Made by a program: the position numbers and the translations under genes. The notes beneath the pieces were generated by a model, which saw only the letters and a list, made by a program, of their open reading frames with translations, did not search any database and was not told the DNA's origin. A stretch of DNA of 64,000 nucleotides from Microbacterium sp. 1S1 (GTDB lineage Bacteria; Actinomycetota; Actinomycetes; Actinomycetales; Microbacteriaceae): positions 1,674,001-1,738,000 of the forward strand of contig NZ_CP043430.1 of NCBI RefSeq assembly GCF_008271365.1. Reading direction: 5' to 3'. This document shows, piece after piece, positions 16,824-26,656 of the stretch. Every line of letters begins with the position of its first letter. The first letter of the stretch is position 1.

Positions 16824-17790
16824 AGGTCATCTCCCTCTTGTTCCCGAGGATGCCCTGCGGGCGGAACACGACGATGAGCATCAGCACGATGCCGATGAGG
16901 ATGTAGCGCACCACGTCGGCCTGGGCGCTCGTCATGGGCAGGTAGCCGGCCGTGGCCATCGCGGGGAGGAGCGCGCCGAGGAAGGCGAACACCACCCAGA
17001 ACAGCACGGCGCCGAGCGTCGGGCCGAACACCGTGGCCGCGCCGCCGAGCAGGAGGATCGTCCACAGGAAGAAGGTCAGCGAGGTGGAGTAGCTGCCGGG
17101 GATGACCGCCGACGGCAGGACGAACACGATGCCGCCCAGGGCGCCGATCACGCCGCCGACCACGAGCGCCTGCATCTTGTAGGCGAAGACGTTCTTGCCC
17201 AGCGAGCGCACGGCGTCCTCGTCCTCCCGGATGCCCTTGAGCACACGTCCCCAGGGGCTGCGCATGAGCGCCCAGACCACGAGGATCGTCAGCGCGAGGG
17301 TGAGGAGGCCGAACACCCGCACCCACAGGTCGTTCGCGTTGTAGGTCCACGGGCCAAACCCGTAGGTCCCTGGCGGGAACGGGTTCGCGTCGCGGAAGCT
17401 CTGGTGATACCCGGAGAGTCCGCCGGCCGAGTTCGTCCAGTCCTTGAACAGCTCCGTCACGAACAGCAGGCGCACGACCTCCGCGGCCGCGATGGTCGCG
17501 ATCGCGAGGTAGTCGGCACGCAGGCGGAGAGTCGGGATGCCCAGCAGCAGGGCGAAGAGCGCGCCGCCCGTGATGCCGACGAGGACTCCCATCCACCACG
17601 GGACGCCGAAGGTGAGGATCGAGATGGCGTAGCCGTAGCCGCCGATCGCCATGAAGGCCGCCATGCCGAAGTTGAGCAGACCCGTGTAGCCGAAGTGCAC
17701 CGCGAGGCCGGTGGCCGCGAGCGCGTACGCGATCGTCGTCGGGCTGAAGAGATAGGAGGCGGTGTTGCCGAAGATGCTTCCGAAGTCCAT
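16813..17790 (-). CDS. livM: Branched-chain amino-acid ABC transporter permease LivM
   Basis: Membrane subunit, 325 residues with about nine hydrophobic segments. GLAVHFGYTGLLNFGMAAFMAIGGYGYAI and the coupling region SPWGRVLKGIREDEDAVRSLGKNVFAYKM are characteristic of LivM. It starts 3 nt after the livH stop, within one operon. Confidence 0.93.
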   Translation of the reverse strand: MDFGSIFGNTASYLFSPTTIAYALAATGLAVHFGYTGLLNFGMAAFMAIGGYGYAISILTFGVPWWMGVLVGITGGALFALLLGIPTLRLRADYLAIATIAAAEVVRLLFVTELFKDWTNSAGGLSGYHQSFRDANPFPPGTYGFGPWTYNANDLWVRVFGLLTLALTILVVWALMRSPWGRVLKGIREDEDAVRSLGKNVFAYKMQALVVGGVIGALGGIVFVLPSAVIPGSYSTSLTFFLWTILLLGGAATVFGPTLGAVLFWVVFAFLGALLPAMATAGYLPMTSAQADVVRYILIGIVLMLIVVFRPQGILGNKREMTFVK

Positions 17791-17793
17791 GCG

Positions 17794-19146
17794 TCAGCCC
17801 AACCTTTCCTTGCGTCCGAGGATGCCCTGCGGTCGCACGAGCAGGATGATGATCAGCGCGACGAGGGCGCTGGCGTACTTGAGGTCCGTCGGCACGCCGA
17901 GGAGCGTGGAGACCTCCACCGCGAGACCCACGATGATCGAGCCGATGAGGGCGCCGATCGCGGAGCCGAGACCGCCGAGCGTGATGGCGCAGAACATCAG
18001 CAGCAGCATCTGCATGCCCATGTCCCACTTCACGCCGGGCCGGAAGTACGCCCAGAGGATGCCCGAGATCGCGGCCAGTGTCCCGGCCAGAATCCAGACG
18101 GTGCGGATGACCTTGTCGACGTCGATCCCGGAAGCGGCCGCCAACTGCGGGTTGTCGGAGATCGCTCTCGTCGCCTTGCCGGTCCGCGTCCGGGTGAGGA
18201 AGAACGCGACGCCGAGGATCACGATGATGCTCGTCGCCATGCCGATCATGTCGATGTAGGACAGCGAGATCGGTCCGAGGCGGATCGGCTCCGGGCTCGC
18301 GCCGGGCAGCTGATAGGTGTTCCCGCCGATGATGTACTGCAGGCCGTAGCGCAGGGCGAGCGAGAGGCCGATGCTGACGATCATGAGCTGGACGACGCCG
18401 AGGCCCCGCCGCCGCAGCGGCTTCCAGATGCCGGCGTCGAGCGCCCACCCGAGCGCCGCCCCGCCGATGACCGCGGCGATGATGCCCGCCCACAGCGGCA
18501 GCTGCCAGAACGACGTGAAGACGAGGGTGATCACCGCACCCCAGGTCACCATCTCGCCGTGAGCGAAGTTCGACAGCCGGGTCGTGCCGTAGATCAGCGC
18601 GGCGCCCATCGAGGCGAGACCCAGCAGGAGGCCGAAGTTCAGGCCGCCGACCATGCGGGACAGGAGCTGATCGAGGAAGGAGACGGTCACCCGCTCGCCC
18701 TCACCGAGGAAGAAGTTGACGATCTTCGTCCCGGTGAGCCCGAACTCCAGCTCGAACGACGCCGTGGTGCCGGAGACCGGCTGGATCCCCTCGGGCAGCT
18801 GCGTCGCATCGACGATCACGCCGTCCGGGAGGGTCGACTCGTCGACCGTCAGCGTGTAGGTCTCCTTCTCGGGCACGTACAGCCGCCACTTGCCCTCGGC
18901 GTCGGTCTCGGTCTCGGCGTCGAAGCCGTTGCCCTCGATCGTCATCACGACGCCCTCGACCGGCTCGTCGCCGTTGGTGACGACACCCGCGAAGTAGAAG
19001 TCGGTGACCTCCTGACCGTCGTCCGTGGTCTCGGCGGAGGCCGCTGAGGGAGGGAGCAGGAGTGATGCCGCGAGCGCCATCAGGATTCCGAAGAAGGCGA
19101 AAGCCCAGGGGCGCTTCCGCGGTCCGGCGAGTGCTGTGGGTCCCAC
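17794..19146 (-). CDS. livH: LivH permease fused to an N-terminal extracytoplasmic beta domain
   Basis: 450 residues, about 150 longer than typical LivH. The N terminus is a Sec signal peptide (GPRKRP, then a hydrophobic stretch ending PPSAASA). A compact beta-rich segment follows, of the carboxypeptidase-regulatory/transthyretin-like type (YFAGVVTNGDEPVEGVVMTI, DAEGKWRLYVP, YTLTVDESTLPDGV). Then comes an ordinary LivH permease beginning near FLDQLLSRMVGGLNFGLLLG and ending RPQGILGRKERLG. I chose the GTG at 19146 because GGAGG lies 4 nt before it and a proper signal peptide results; the frame is open to an ATG at 19239. The added domain would sit outside, where the lipoprotein receptor docks. 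Its role is unknown. Confidence 0.85.
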   Translation of the reverse strand: MGPTALAGPRKRPWAFAFFGILMALAASLLLPPSAASAETTDDGQEVTDFYFAGVVTNGDEPVEGVVMTIEGNGFDAETETDAEGKWRLYVPEKETYTLTVDESTLPDGVIVDATQLPEGIQPVSGTTASFELEFGLTGTKIVNFFLGEGERVTVSFLDQLLSRMVGGLNFGLLLGLASMGAALIYGTTRLSNFAHGEMVTWGAVITLVFTSFWQLPLWAGIIAAVIGGAALGWALDAGIWKPLRRRGLGVVQLMIVSIGLSLALRYGLQYIIGGNTYQLPGASPEPIRLGPISLSYIDMIGMATSIIVILGVAFFLTRTRTGKATRAISDNPQLAAASGIDVDKVIRTVWILAGTLAAISGILWAYFRPGVKWDMGMQMLLLMFCAITLGGLGSAIGALIGSIIVGLAVEVSTLLGVPTDLKYASALVALIIILLVRPQGILGRKERLG

Positions 19147-19266
19147 GCAACCTCCACTGTGAGTGCTGTCTCCGCGGACTCGGGTCGAACCGCGGGGATG
19201 GACGACGCACTTGAGCGTAATGGGCGAACGACGATTCACCTATCCTCGCCGCCAACGGTCCGGTAA

Positions 19267-20898
<1,632 letters not shown>

Positions 20899-20921
20899 AC
20901 TCCGACCCCGAAAGGGGACGC

Positions 20922-20956
20922 AGGAAGGGCCGGATGCGACGCATCCGGCCCTTCCT
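20922..20956. terminator. Bidirectional terminator after guaB
   Basis: Perfect 16-bp stem with a GAC loop, ending in CTTCCTGTC. It lies between guaB (+) and the convergent DUF4190-like gene (-). The core GGATGC/GCATCC is shared with two other terminators here. Confidence 0.85.
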
Positions 20957-20969
20957 GTCTGCGGCGCGG

Positions 20970-21388
20970 TCAGCCGCAGCGATACGTGACGCCGCCGACG
21001 TCCCAGACGCCGGGGCCGAGCTCGGCGCACATCCCGATCACGCCGGCCAGCACGGTCACCAACAGGATGATGCCGATGATCGCGAGGATCGTCAGGATGG
21101 CGCCGACGACGATGCCAGCGATCGCCAGGCCCCTGGGTGCCCTGGCCTTGCCGAGTTGGACGAGGGCGATGATGCTGAGGATGAGACCGACGGGCGGCAA
21201 CAGGAACGCCAGCACGAGGCCGATGATGGACAGCACCCGTCCCGGTGGGGAGGTCGGCGCGTCCTGCCCGAACGGAGCTCCGGGCGGTGGGGGGGCGTCG
21301 GAGCGGCGGGGGATCCCTGGTACGGGCCTCCGGCCGAGGGGCGGGCTGTAGGGCGGCGGGGGAGTCGGGGGGGCGGCGTGTTCGTCAT
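20970..21388 (-). pseudogene. DUF4190-like membrane protein, apparently frameshifted
   Basis: The C-terminal part (PGRVLSIIGLVLAFLLPPVGL, then an Ala/Ile-rich second helix and a tail ending GGVTYRCG) is a clear two-helix DUF4190-type protein. The only ATG with a ribosome site (GAGGAGAG, at 21388) starts MTNTPPP in a different frame. The Pro-rich N terminus makes sense only if the frame switches at C/G runs, notably the G7 runs at about 21367-21373 and 21289-21295. Either the assembly has indels there or the gene is broken or phase-variable. Function of the family unknown. Confidence 0.6.
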
Positions 21389-21476
21389 GTTCTCTCCTCG
21401 GTGACCGTGGGTAGCCCAGAGCGTACCGAGGGCCGCGCGGACGTGTCATCCCCTTCCGTGGCTCGAGCACCGGGCG

Positions 21477-21482
21477 TACGGT
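21477..21482 (+). promoter_or_regulatory. -10 box of the DUF2277 gene, leaderless arrangement
   Basis: TACGGT, then 6 nt, then ATG. Confidence 0.55.
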
Positions 21483-21488
21483 GCCGGT

Positions 21489-21800
21489 ATGTGCCGAAAC
21501 ATCGTCCCGCTGAACAATCTCGAACCCGCAGCCACGGATGAGGAGTGTCACGAGGCGGCGCTCCAGTTCGTCCGCAAGATCGCCGGGACGACCGCGCCGT
21601 CGCGCGCGAACCGTGAGGTGTTCGACCGGGCGGTCGCGGAGATCGCGGCGTCGACGCGTCGGCTGCTCGACGATCTGGTGACGGCGGCGCCGCCCAAGAA
21701 CCGCGAGGAGCAGGCGGAGAAGAGACGGGCCCGCTCGGCGGAGCGCTACGAGGCGATCCGGCTGTATCAGCAGGAGAAACGAGCGGCGCGCGCGGGCTGA
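21489..21800 (+). CDS. DUF2277 family protein
   Basis: Small cytoplasmic protein, 103 residues. MCRNIVPLNNLEPAATDEECHEAALQFVRKI is the conserved start of DUF2277, with paired Cys residues early on, followed by a basic, helical C terminus (EEQAEKRRARSAERYEAIRLYQQEKR). No function is known for the family. The -10 box 6 nt before the ATG suggests a leaderless mRNA. Confidence 0.85.
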   Translation: MCRNIVPLNNLEPAATDEECHEAALQFVRKIAGTTAPSRANREVFDRAVAEIAASTRRLLDDLVTAAPPKNREEQAEKRRARSAERYEAIRLYQQEKRAARAG

Positions 21801-21938
21801 GGCGCCTGCGGCCCGGGACGGGCGCCCTGTGCCAGAATCGACGTACCCCGCTCGACTTTCCCCGCGGCTCGGTGACGAAGGCACCGATGCCGCGATGCCG
21901 GCCCCCTCGGCAGGGAATCTCCCCAAGGAGAGCTGTAT

Positions 21939-22985
21939 ATGGCTGAGGCCTCCCCTCGCGTCCTCGTCGTCGACGACGACCACGACGTCGCGCTGCTCGT
22001 CAAGACCGTCCTGGAACGGCGAGCGGGCTGTGTGGTCGAACTCGCCGACGACGGCCGGTCCGCGATCGAGAAAGCCGCCGTGACACCGCCCGACGTCGTC
22101 GTCACCGACATCGAGATGCCGGGACTGAGCGGTCTGGAGTTGTTGGCCGAGCTGCGGCGCACCATGCCGACCGTGCCGGTCATCGTGATGACGGCCCACG
22201 TCTCGGTGGAGTATGCGGTGTCCGCACTCCGCGCGCAGGCCGACGAGTTCCTCACGAAGCCGCTCGACAACGCCCGACTCGTGGAGTCGGTCACCCGGCT
22301 CGTCGAGGAGTCCCGACGCCGGAAGGCCGAGGCCAAGACCGGCGAGGTCGTCCTCGCGATCGGGGCGCACCCGGACGACGTCGAAATCGGCGTCGGCGGC
22401 ATCCTCGCCGCACACGCCGCCGCGGGGGACCGGATCACGATCCTCACGCTCTCCCGCGGGGCCCGCGGCGGTGATGCGGACAGCCGCCAGCACGAGTCGC
22501 TCGCCGCCGCCGAGCAGGTGGGCGCCCGCCTGTTCGTGAAGGACCTCGTCGACACCGAGATCTCGGGCGGGGGTTCGACGGTCCGCCTCATCGAAGAGGT
22601 CGTGCAGGAGATCCAGCCGACCATCGTCTACACCCACTCGCACAACGATCGCCACCAGGACCACCGCGCAGTGAACGAGGCGACGATCGTGGCGACCCGC
22701 CGCGTCGGCACGGTCGCCTGCTATCAGAGTCCCTCCGCGACCATCGACTACCGGCCCACGCGCTTCGTCCGCATCGACCGCTTCCTGGACGACAAGCTGC
22801 GCCTGCTGGCGTGCTTCCAGTCGCAGACGGCGGCGAACCGGGACTATCTCGCGCCCGAGTTCGTCACCGCCACCGCCCGGTACTGGTCGAGGTTCGGTGG
22901 CGGCGAAGCCGTCGAGCCCCTGGAGGTCGTGCGGGAGACCGCCGAGTTCATCGGTGCCCACGAACTGACGCGACGGGAGAGCTGA
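21939..22985 (+). CDS. Response-regulator receiver fused to a PIG-L deacetylase
   Basis: 348 residues in two domains. Residues 6-125 form a CheY-like receiver: acidic pocket DDD (12-14), phospho-acceptor D57, T85 and K107. Residues 136-348 form a PIG-L/LmbE zinc deacetylase: AHPDD (143-147) with E149, and the second metal/catalytic cluster HSHNDRHQDH (233-242). PIG-L enzymes remove acetyl from GlcNAc-type substrates. The fusion implies deacetylation controlled by phosphorylation, replacing the usual DNA-binding output. AGGAGAG lies 7 nt before the ATG. First gene of a seven-gene run ending in a histidine kinase. The substrate is unknown. Confidence 0.9.
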   Translation: MAEASPRVLVVDDDHDVALLVKTVLERRAGCVVELADDGRSAIEKAAVTPPDVVVTDIEMPGLSGLELLAELRRTMPTVPVIVMTAHVSVEYAVSALRAQADEFLTKPLDNARLVESVTRLVEESRRRKAEAKTGEVVLAIGAHPDDVEIGVGGILAAHAAAGDRITILTLSRGARGGDADSRQHESLAAAEQVGARLFVKDLVDTEISGGGSTVRLIEEVVQEIQPTIVYTHSHNDRHQDHRAVNEATIVATRRVGTVACYQSPSATIDYRPTRFVRIDRFLDDKLRLLACFQSQTAANRDYLAPEFVTATARYWSRFGGGEAVEPLEVVRETAEFIGAHELTRRES

Positions 22986-23975
22986 ATGACGAAACGCGTG
23001 TTGGTCACCGGTGCCGGTGGCCCCGCCGGCGTCGCGGTGATCCGGTCCCTGCTGCGGCGGGCCGACCTCACCGTCTTCGCCGCGGACATGGACGGGTGGG
23101 CCAGTGGCATCTACCTCGTCCCCCCGGCGCAGCGGCGTCTCGTACCGCCGGGGCGTGACCCGGACTTCGTGCCGGCGATCGCGCGGCTGGTCGCGGAGGA
23201 CGGTCTCGACCTCGTGATCTCGACCGTCGACGTCGAGCTGATCGCCCTCGCGGACCGCCGCGACGAGCTCGCCCCCGCCGTGCTCGCGGCCCCGCCCGCG
23301 GACACCCTGCACACCGCTCTCGACAAGCTCGCGCTCGCCGAGCGCTGCGCCCCGACCGGACGCGTGCCGCGCACCGCGCTCGCCGGCCCGGACGCCGCGG
23401 AGGTCGCGTGGGAGTTCCCCGTGTTCGCCAAGCCCCGGCAGGGAGCGGGCAGCCGCGGGGTGCGCCTCGTGCCCGATGCGGCCGCGCTCGCCGCGTTGCC
23501 CGTGGACGAGGGGCTGATCGTCCAGGACTTCCTCCCCGGTGACGAGTACTCGGTCGACGTGATCGCCGATGCGGCGGGCGGCGTGGTCGCCGCGGTGCCC
23601 CGCACGCGCGCCCGCGTGGACTCCGGGGTCGCCATCGCCGGCCGCACCCTCCGCGACCCCGAGCTCGAGGAGACGGCCGCCGCCATCGCCCGGGCGATCG
23701 GGCTGGTGGGCGTGGCGAACGTGCAGCTCCGGCGTGACCGCGACGGCCGGGCCGTGCTGCTCGAGGTCAACCCGCGCTTCCCCGGGGCGCTCCCGCTCAC
23801 GATCGCGGCCGGCGTCGACATCCCGTCGCTCGTGGCCGACCTCTTCCTCGGGAGGGAGATCCCGGTGCACGTGCCGTTCCGCGAGGTCGCCTCGGTGCGC
23901 TTCCTGGAGGACGTGATCGTCGAGGTCGACGAGGTCCTCGTGTCGGCGCACGCCGGGCACCAGGAGGAGCTGTGA
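22986..23975 (+). CDS. ATP-grasp ligase (CarB/PylC-like)
   Basis: 329 residues. An N-terminal Rossmann-like part (KRVLVTGAGGPAGVAVIRSLLRR) is followed by an ATP-grasp fold: ATP-binding FPVFAKPRQGAGSRGV, LIVQDFLPGDEYSVDVIAD, and the metal-binding LLEVNPRFPGALPL. The family joins a carboxylate to an amine or other nucleophile through an acyl phosphate. The substrate is not shown. The ATG is 1 nt after the stop of the receiver/PIG-L gene and the stop overlaps the next gene, so translation is coupled. If the operon makes a deacetylated amino sugar, this enzyme could acylate the freed amine; that is speculation. Confidence 0.85.
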   Translation: MTKRVLVTGAGGPAGVAVIRSLLRRADLTVFAADMDGWASGIYLVPPAQRRLVPPGRDPDFVPAIARLVAEDGLDLVISTVDVELIALADRRDELAPAVLAAPPADTLHTALDKLALAERCAPTGRVPRTALAGPDAAEVAWEFPVFAKPRQGAGSRGVRLVPDAAALAALPVDEGLIVQDFLPGDEYSVDVIADAAGGVVAAVPRTRARVDSGVAIAGRTLRDPELEETAAAIARAIGLVGVANVQLRRDRDGRAVLLEVNPRFPGALPLTIAAGVDIPSLVADLFLGREIPVHVPFREVASVRFLEDVIVEVDEVLVSAHAGHQEEL

Positions 23976-24685
23976 GCCATCCCGCGCTGCGCGGCGATCA
24001 CCACGTCCACTCCACGTTCTCCGACGACGCGGTCTCCACGCTGGAGGAGAACGTGGGGGCTGCGGCGGCCGCCGGTCTCGCGACGGTGCGCCTCGTCGAC
24101 CACGTGCGGCAGAGCACGACCTGGGTTCCCGAGTACCTCGCCGCGGTCCGGCGCCTGCGCGTGCCCGAGGGGCTGACGGTGCTCACGGGCGTCGAGGCGA
24201 AGATCCTCGACGTCTCCGGGGAGCTCGACATCCCGTCGCTCCCGCGGGGGATCGACCGGATCCTCATCGCCGATCATCAGTTCCCCGGGGTGGACGGGCC
24301 GTTGGGTCCCACCGCCGTCCGCGAGCGGATGGCCGCAGGCTGGGCCGCCGCCGACGTCCTCGATCAGTTCGTGGATGCCGTGATCGCGACGATGCGCCGC
24401 CACCCCGGCAACCAGCTCGCGCACTGCTTCTCGATCCTGCCGAAGATCGGTCTCACGGAGGGAGAGCTGGGTGCCGAGCGCCTGGACGCGTGGGCCCGGG
24501 CCGCCGCGGAGACCGGCACCCTCGTCGAGGTGAACGAGAAGTGGGTCTGCCCCGGAGCGGAGGCGCTGACCGCGCTGGAGCGCGCCGGCGCGGGGATCGT
24601 CGCGTCGACCGACAGCCACGCGGCCGCGGACGTCGGCCGGTACTCCCGAATCGTCCCACTGCTCGAGCCGTCGGAGGGACGCTGA
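23972..24685 (+). CDS. PHP-domain hydrolase
   Basis: 237 residues. The PHP metal-binding motifs are present: GDHHVHSTFSDDA at the N terminus, a central HxxxxH-like region (RHPGNQLAHCFS) and a C-terminal DSHAAADVGRY. PHP proteins are metal-dependent phosphoesterases, including histidinol-phosphatase and phosphotyrosine-protein phosphatases of capsule clusters. GTG start overlapping the ATP-grasp stop by 4 nt. Its place before a polysaccharide-type glycosyltransferase recalls CpsB/YwqE phosphatases, but no kinase partner is visible. Confidence 0.85.
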   Translation: MSHPALRGDHHVHSTFSDDAVSTLEENVGAAAAAGLATVRLVDHVRQSTTWVPEYLAAVRRLRVPEGLTVLTGVEAKILDVSGELDIPSLPRGIDRILIADHQFPGVDGPLGPTAVRERMAAGWAAADVLDQFVDAVIATMRRHPGNQLAHCFSILPKIGLTEGELGAERLDAWARAAAETGTLVEVNEKWVCPGAEALTALERAGAGIVASTDSHAAADVGRYSRIVPLLEPSEGR

Positions 24686-26172
24686 TGCCGGAACTGAGCT
24701 GGATCGAGACGGTCGTCGTCGTCATCCTCCTCCTGTGCGTGCTCATCGGCACGCTGCCCGTGGTCAACACGGGGCTGCAGTTCCTGATGCTGCCGCTGCA
24801 CGCCTTCCGCAACCACTACGGCAAGGCCGCCCCGTACCACCCGAACGTGGCCGTGGTGATCCCGGCATGGAACGAGGGACTGGTCATCGGTCCGGCGATC
24901 GAGCGTCTGTTGCAGCTGGAGTACCCCGCCGAGCGCCTGCGGGTCTTCGTCGTCGATGACGCGTCCACCGACGACACCCCGGCGATCGTGCAGCAGAAGG
25001 CCGCGACCTACCCCGGTCGCGTCGTCCACCTGCGGCGGGAGAAGGGCGGCGAGGGGAAGGCGCACACCCTCAACCACGGCCTCGATGTCGTGCTCGCGGA
25101 CCCGTGGACCGAGGCGGTGCTCATCATGGACGCCGACGTGATCTTCGCTCGCGATTCACTGCGCAAGCTCACCCGGCACCTCGCCGACGAGAAGGTGGGG
25201 GCGGCCACGGCCTACATCGCGGAGGGCAGCAGGGACCGCAACTACCTCACGCGCTTCATCGCGATCGAGTACGTCATCGGACAGCTCTCGGCGCGGCGCA
25301 CACAGAATGTCGGAGGAGCCATCGCGTGTCTCGCCGGGGGAGCGCAGCTGCACTCCCGAGCGAATCTCGAGGCGATCGGCGGCCGCATCCCGACCGGCAC
25401 GCTCGCCGAGGACACCATGACGACCTTCGAGAGCCAGCTCCGGGGCCGCCGGATGGTGTTCGAGCCGCATGCCGTGGTGTTCGCCGAGGAGCCGCGCACG
25501 ATCGACAGCCTGTGGAAGCAGCGTCTGCGCTGGGCGCGCGGGAACGTGCAGCTCACCTCGATCTACAAGAAGCTGTGGTTCCGGCCGAGCCGCGACCACA
25601 ACCTCGGCAGCATCGCCTTCGGTCTCGCCTGGTTCACGATCCTGCTGATGCCGGCGCTCATGCTCCTCGCCGCCGCCGCGATGATCGTCCTCCTGCTCCT
25701 GCACAGCGACATCGCCGAGTTCATCTTCCGGTTCATGTGGATCGCGGCCGCGTGCATTTACATCTTCTCGATGCTCTACTCGGCACAGCTCGACCCGCGG
25801 ATCGGGCGACAGTCCTGGCGTGAGGCGATCATGTTCCCCGGCCTTGGCGCCCTCATCCTCATGGCACTGGCGCTCTTCCCGTGGGCCTTCGACAGCCTGA
25901 TCCGGGCCTTCGGAGAGGAGCCGTCCGAGCAGACACGCGTGCTGTGGCTGGTGGCCTTCTATCTCTGGGGGCCGGTGTCGATGCTGGGCATCTGGCTCGC
26001 CAGAGCGGTCGAGCCGCTGCCCGCCGGTCGCTTCTTCGCGGGGCTGCTCCTGTACGTCTGCGGGTACGGTTCGCTGCTCTGCGCGATCACCGCCGACTCC
26101 TACCTGAAGGAATGGCGTCGCGCGGATGCCTCCTGGATCAAGACCGAGAAGATCGGACGGGTCGACTCATGA
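24685..26172 (+). CDS. Membrane GT2 glycosyltransferase, processive (PgaC/HasA/BcsA-like) type
   Basis: 495 residues. One N-terminal membrane helix (about 8-30), a cytoplasmic GT-A domain and about five C-terminal membrane segments. Catalytic elements: DD at 91-92 (VVDDASTDD), DxD as DAD 149-151, ED at 242-243 (GTLAEDTMTT) and Q(x)xRW as QRLRW at 279-283. These define GT2 enzymes that polymerise and extrude a beta-linked glycan such as poly-GlcNAc, hyaluronan or cellulose. Start overlaps the PHP stop by 1 nt (TGATG). The PIG-L deacetylase in the same operon fits an N-acetylhexosamine polymer; this is inference. Confidence 0.88.
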   Translation: MPELSWIETVVVVILLLCVLIGTLPVVNTGLQFLMLPLHAFRNHYGKAAPYHPNVAVVIPAWNEGLVIGPAIERLLQLEYPAERLRVFVVDDASTDDTPAIVQQKAATYPGRVVHLRREKGGEGKAHTLNHGLDVVLADPWTEAVLIMDADVIFARDSLRKLTRHLADEKVGAATAYIAEGSRDRNYLTRFIAIEYVIGQLSARRTQNVGGAIACLAGGAQLHSRANLEAIGGRIPTGTLAEDTMTTFESQLRGRRMVFEPHAVVFAEEPRTIDSLWKQRLRWARGNVQLTSIYKKLWFRPSRDHNLGSIAFGLAWFTILLMPALMLLAAAAMIVLLLLHSDIAEFIFRFMWIAAACIYIFSMLYSAQLDPRIGRQSWREAIMFPGLGALILMALALFPWAFDSLIRAFGEEPSEQTRVLWLVAFYLWGPVSMLGIWLARAVEPLPAGRFFAGLLLYVCGYGSLLCAITADSYLKEWRRADASWIKTEKIGRVDS

Positions 26173-26312
26173 GCGATGCCCCCTCGCACGACGCCGAAGT
26201 CGAAGAGATCGCCGCCGATGCCCGGAAGGAGCGGCGGCTCGTCCCGCAGGCGCTGCTCTCGCTCGCCGTCGTCGTCGTGATCGTCGTCGTCCGAGAGCTG
26301 CTCCTGCGATGA
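26169..26312 (+). CDS. 47-residue single-pass membrane protein
   Basis: Acidic/basic N terminus (SDAPSHDAEVEEIAADARKERR) followed by one hydrophobic helix (ALLSLAVVVVIVVV) and a short ELLLR tail. It overlaps the glycosyltransferase stop (ATGA) and its own stop overlaps the next gene (ATGA), which makes it very likely a real coding sequence. It could be an accessory subunit of the glycosyltransferase, like small partners of other synthases, or a link to the kinase. No homologue recognised. Confidence 0.7.
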   Translation: MSDAPSHDAEVEEIAADARKERRLVPQALLSLAVVVVIVVVRELLLR

Positions 26313-26656
26313 CCGGACGGCCGCTCGCCCTGGTCGTCGAGGACGCGCCGGACCAGGCGACCCTCCTCGGGCGCTACCTCGACCGTGAGGGCTTCGACGT
26401 GTTCGTCGCGCCCGATGCGGAATCCGCGATCGCGGCGTTCCCCGACATCGAGCCCAAGGTCGCCGTCCTGGATCTGCTGTTGCCGGGGATCTCCGGTCAG
26501 GCCTGCTGCCGGCTCGTCCACGAGCGCTACCCGGACTGCTTCGTCATCGTCAGCTCCGTCCTCGACGTCGCGGAGTATCCGCCGGCCGACGCCGCACTGC
26601 CGAAGCCGATCACCGGGGCGGACCTGCATCGCGTCGTGGAGAGGGTGCCGCGGTGA
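26309..26656 (+). CDS. Stand-alone response-regulator receiver
   Basis: 115 residues, a receiver domain only: ALVVEDAPDQATLLGRYL with the acidic pair, phospho-acceptor in VAVLDLLLPGISGQ, Ser-Ser in FVIVSSVLD where Thr/Ser is expected, and Lys in ALPKPIT. No output domain, so it may relay phosphate or work through protein contact. ATGA overlap before it and GTGA overlap with the kinase after it. Together with the receiver/PIG-L protein there are two possible targets for one kinase. Confidence 0.88.
   Translation: MTGRPLALVVEDAPDQATLLGRYLDREGFDVFVAPDAESAIAAFPDIEPKVAVLDLLLPGISGQACCRLVHERYPDCFVIVSSVLDVAEYPPADAALPKPITGADLHRVVERVPR

Noticed and set aside
20970..23960. Open frame of about 1000 codons on the minus strand
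   Set aside because: Only its last ~130 codons are meaningful (the DUF4190-like protein). The rest mirrors the receiver/PIG-L and ATP-grasp genes.
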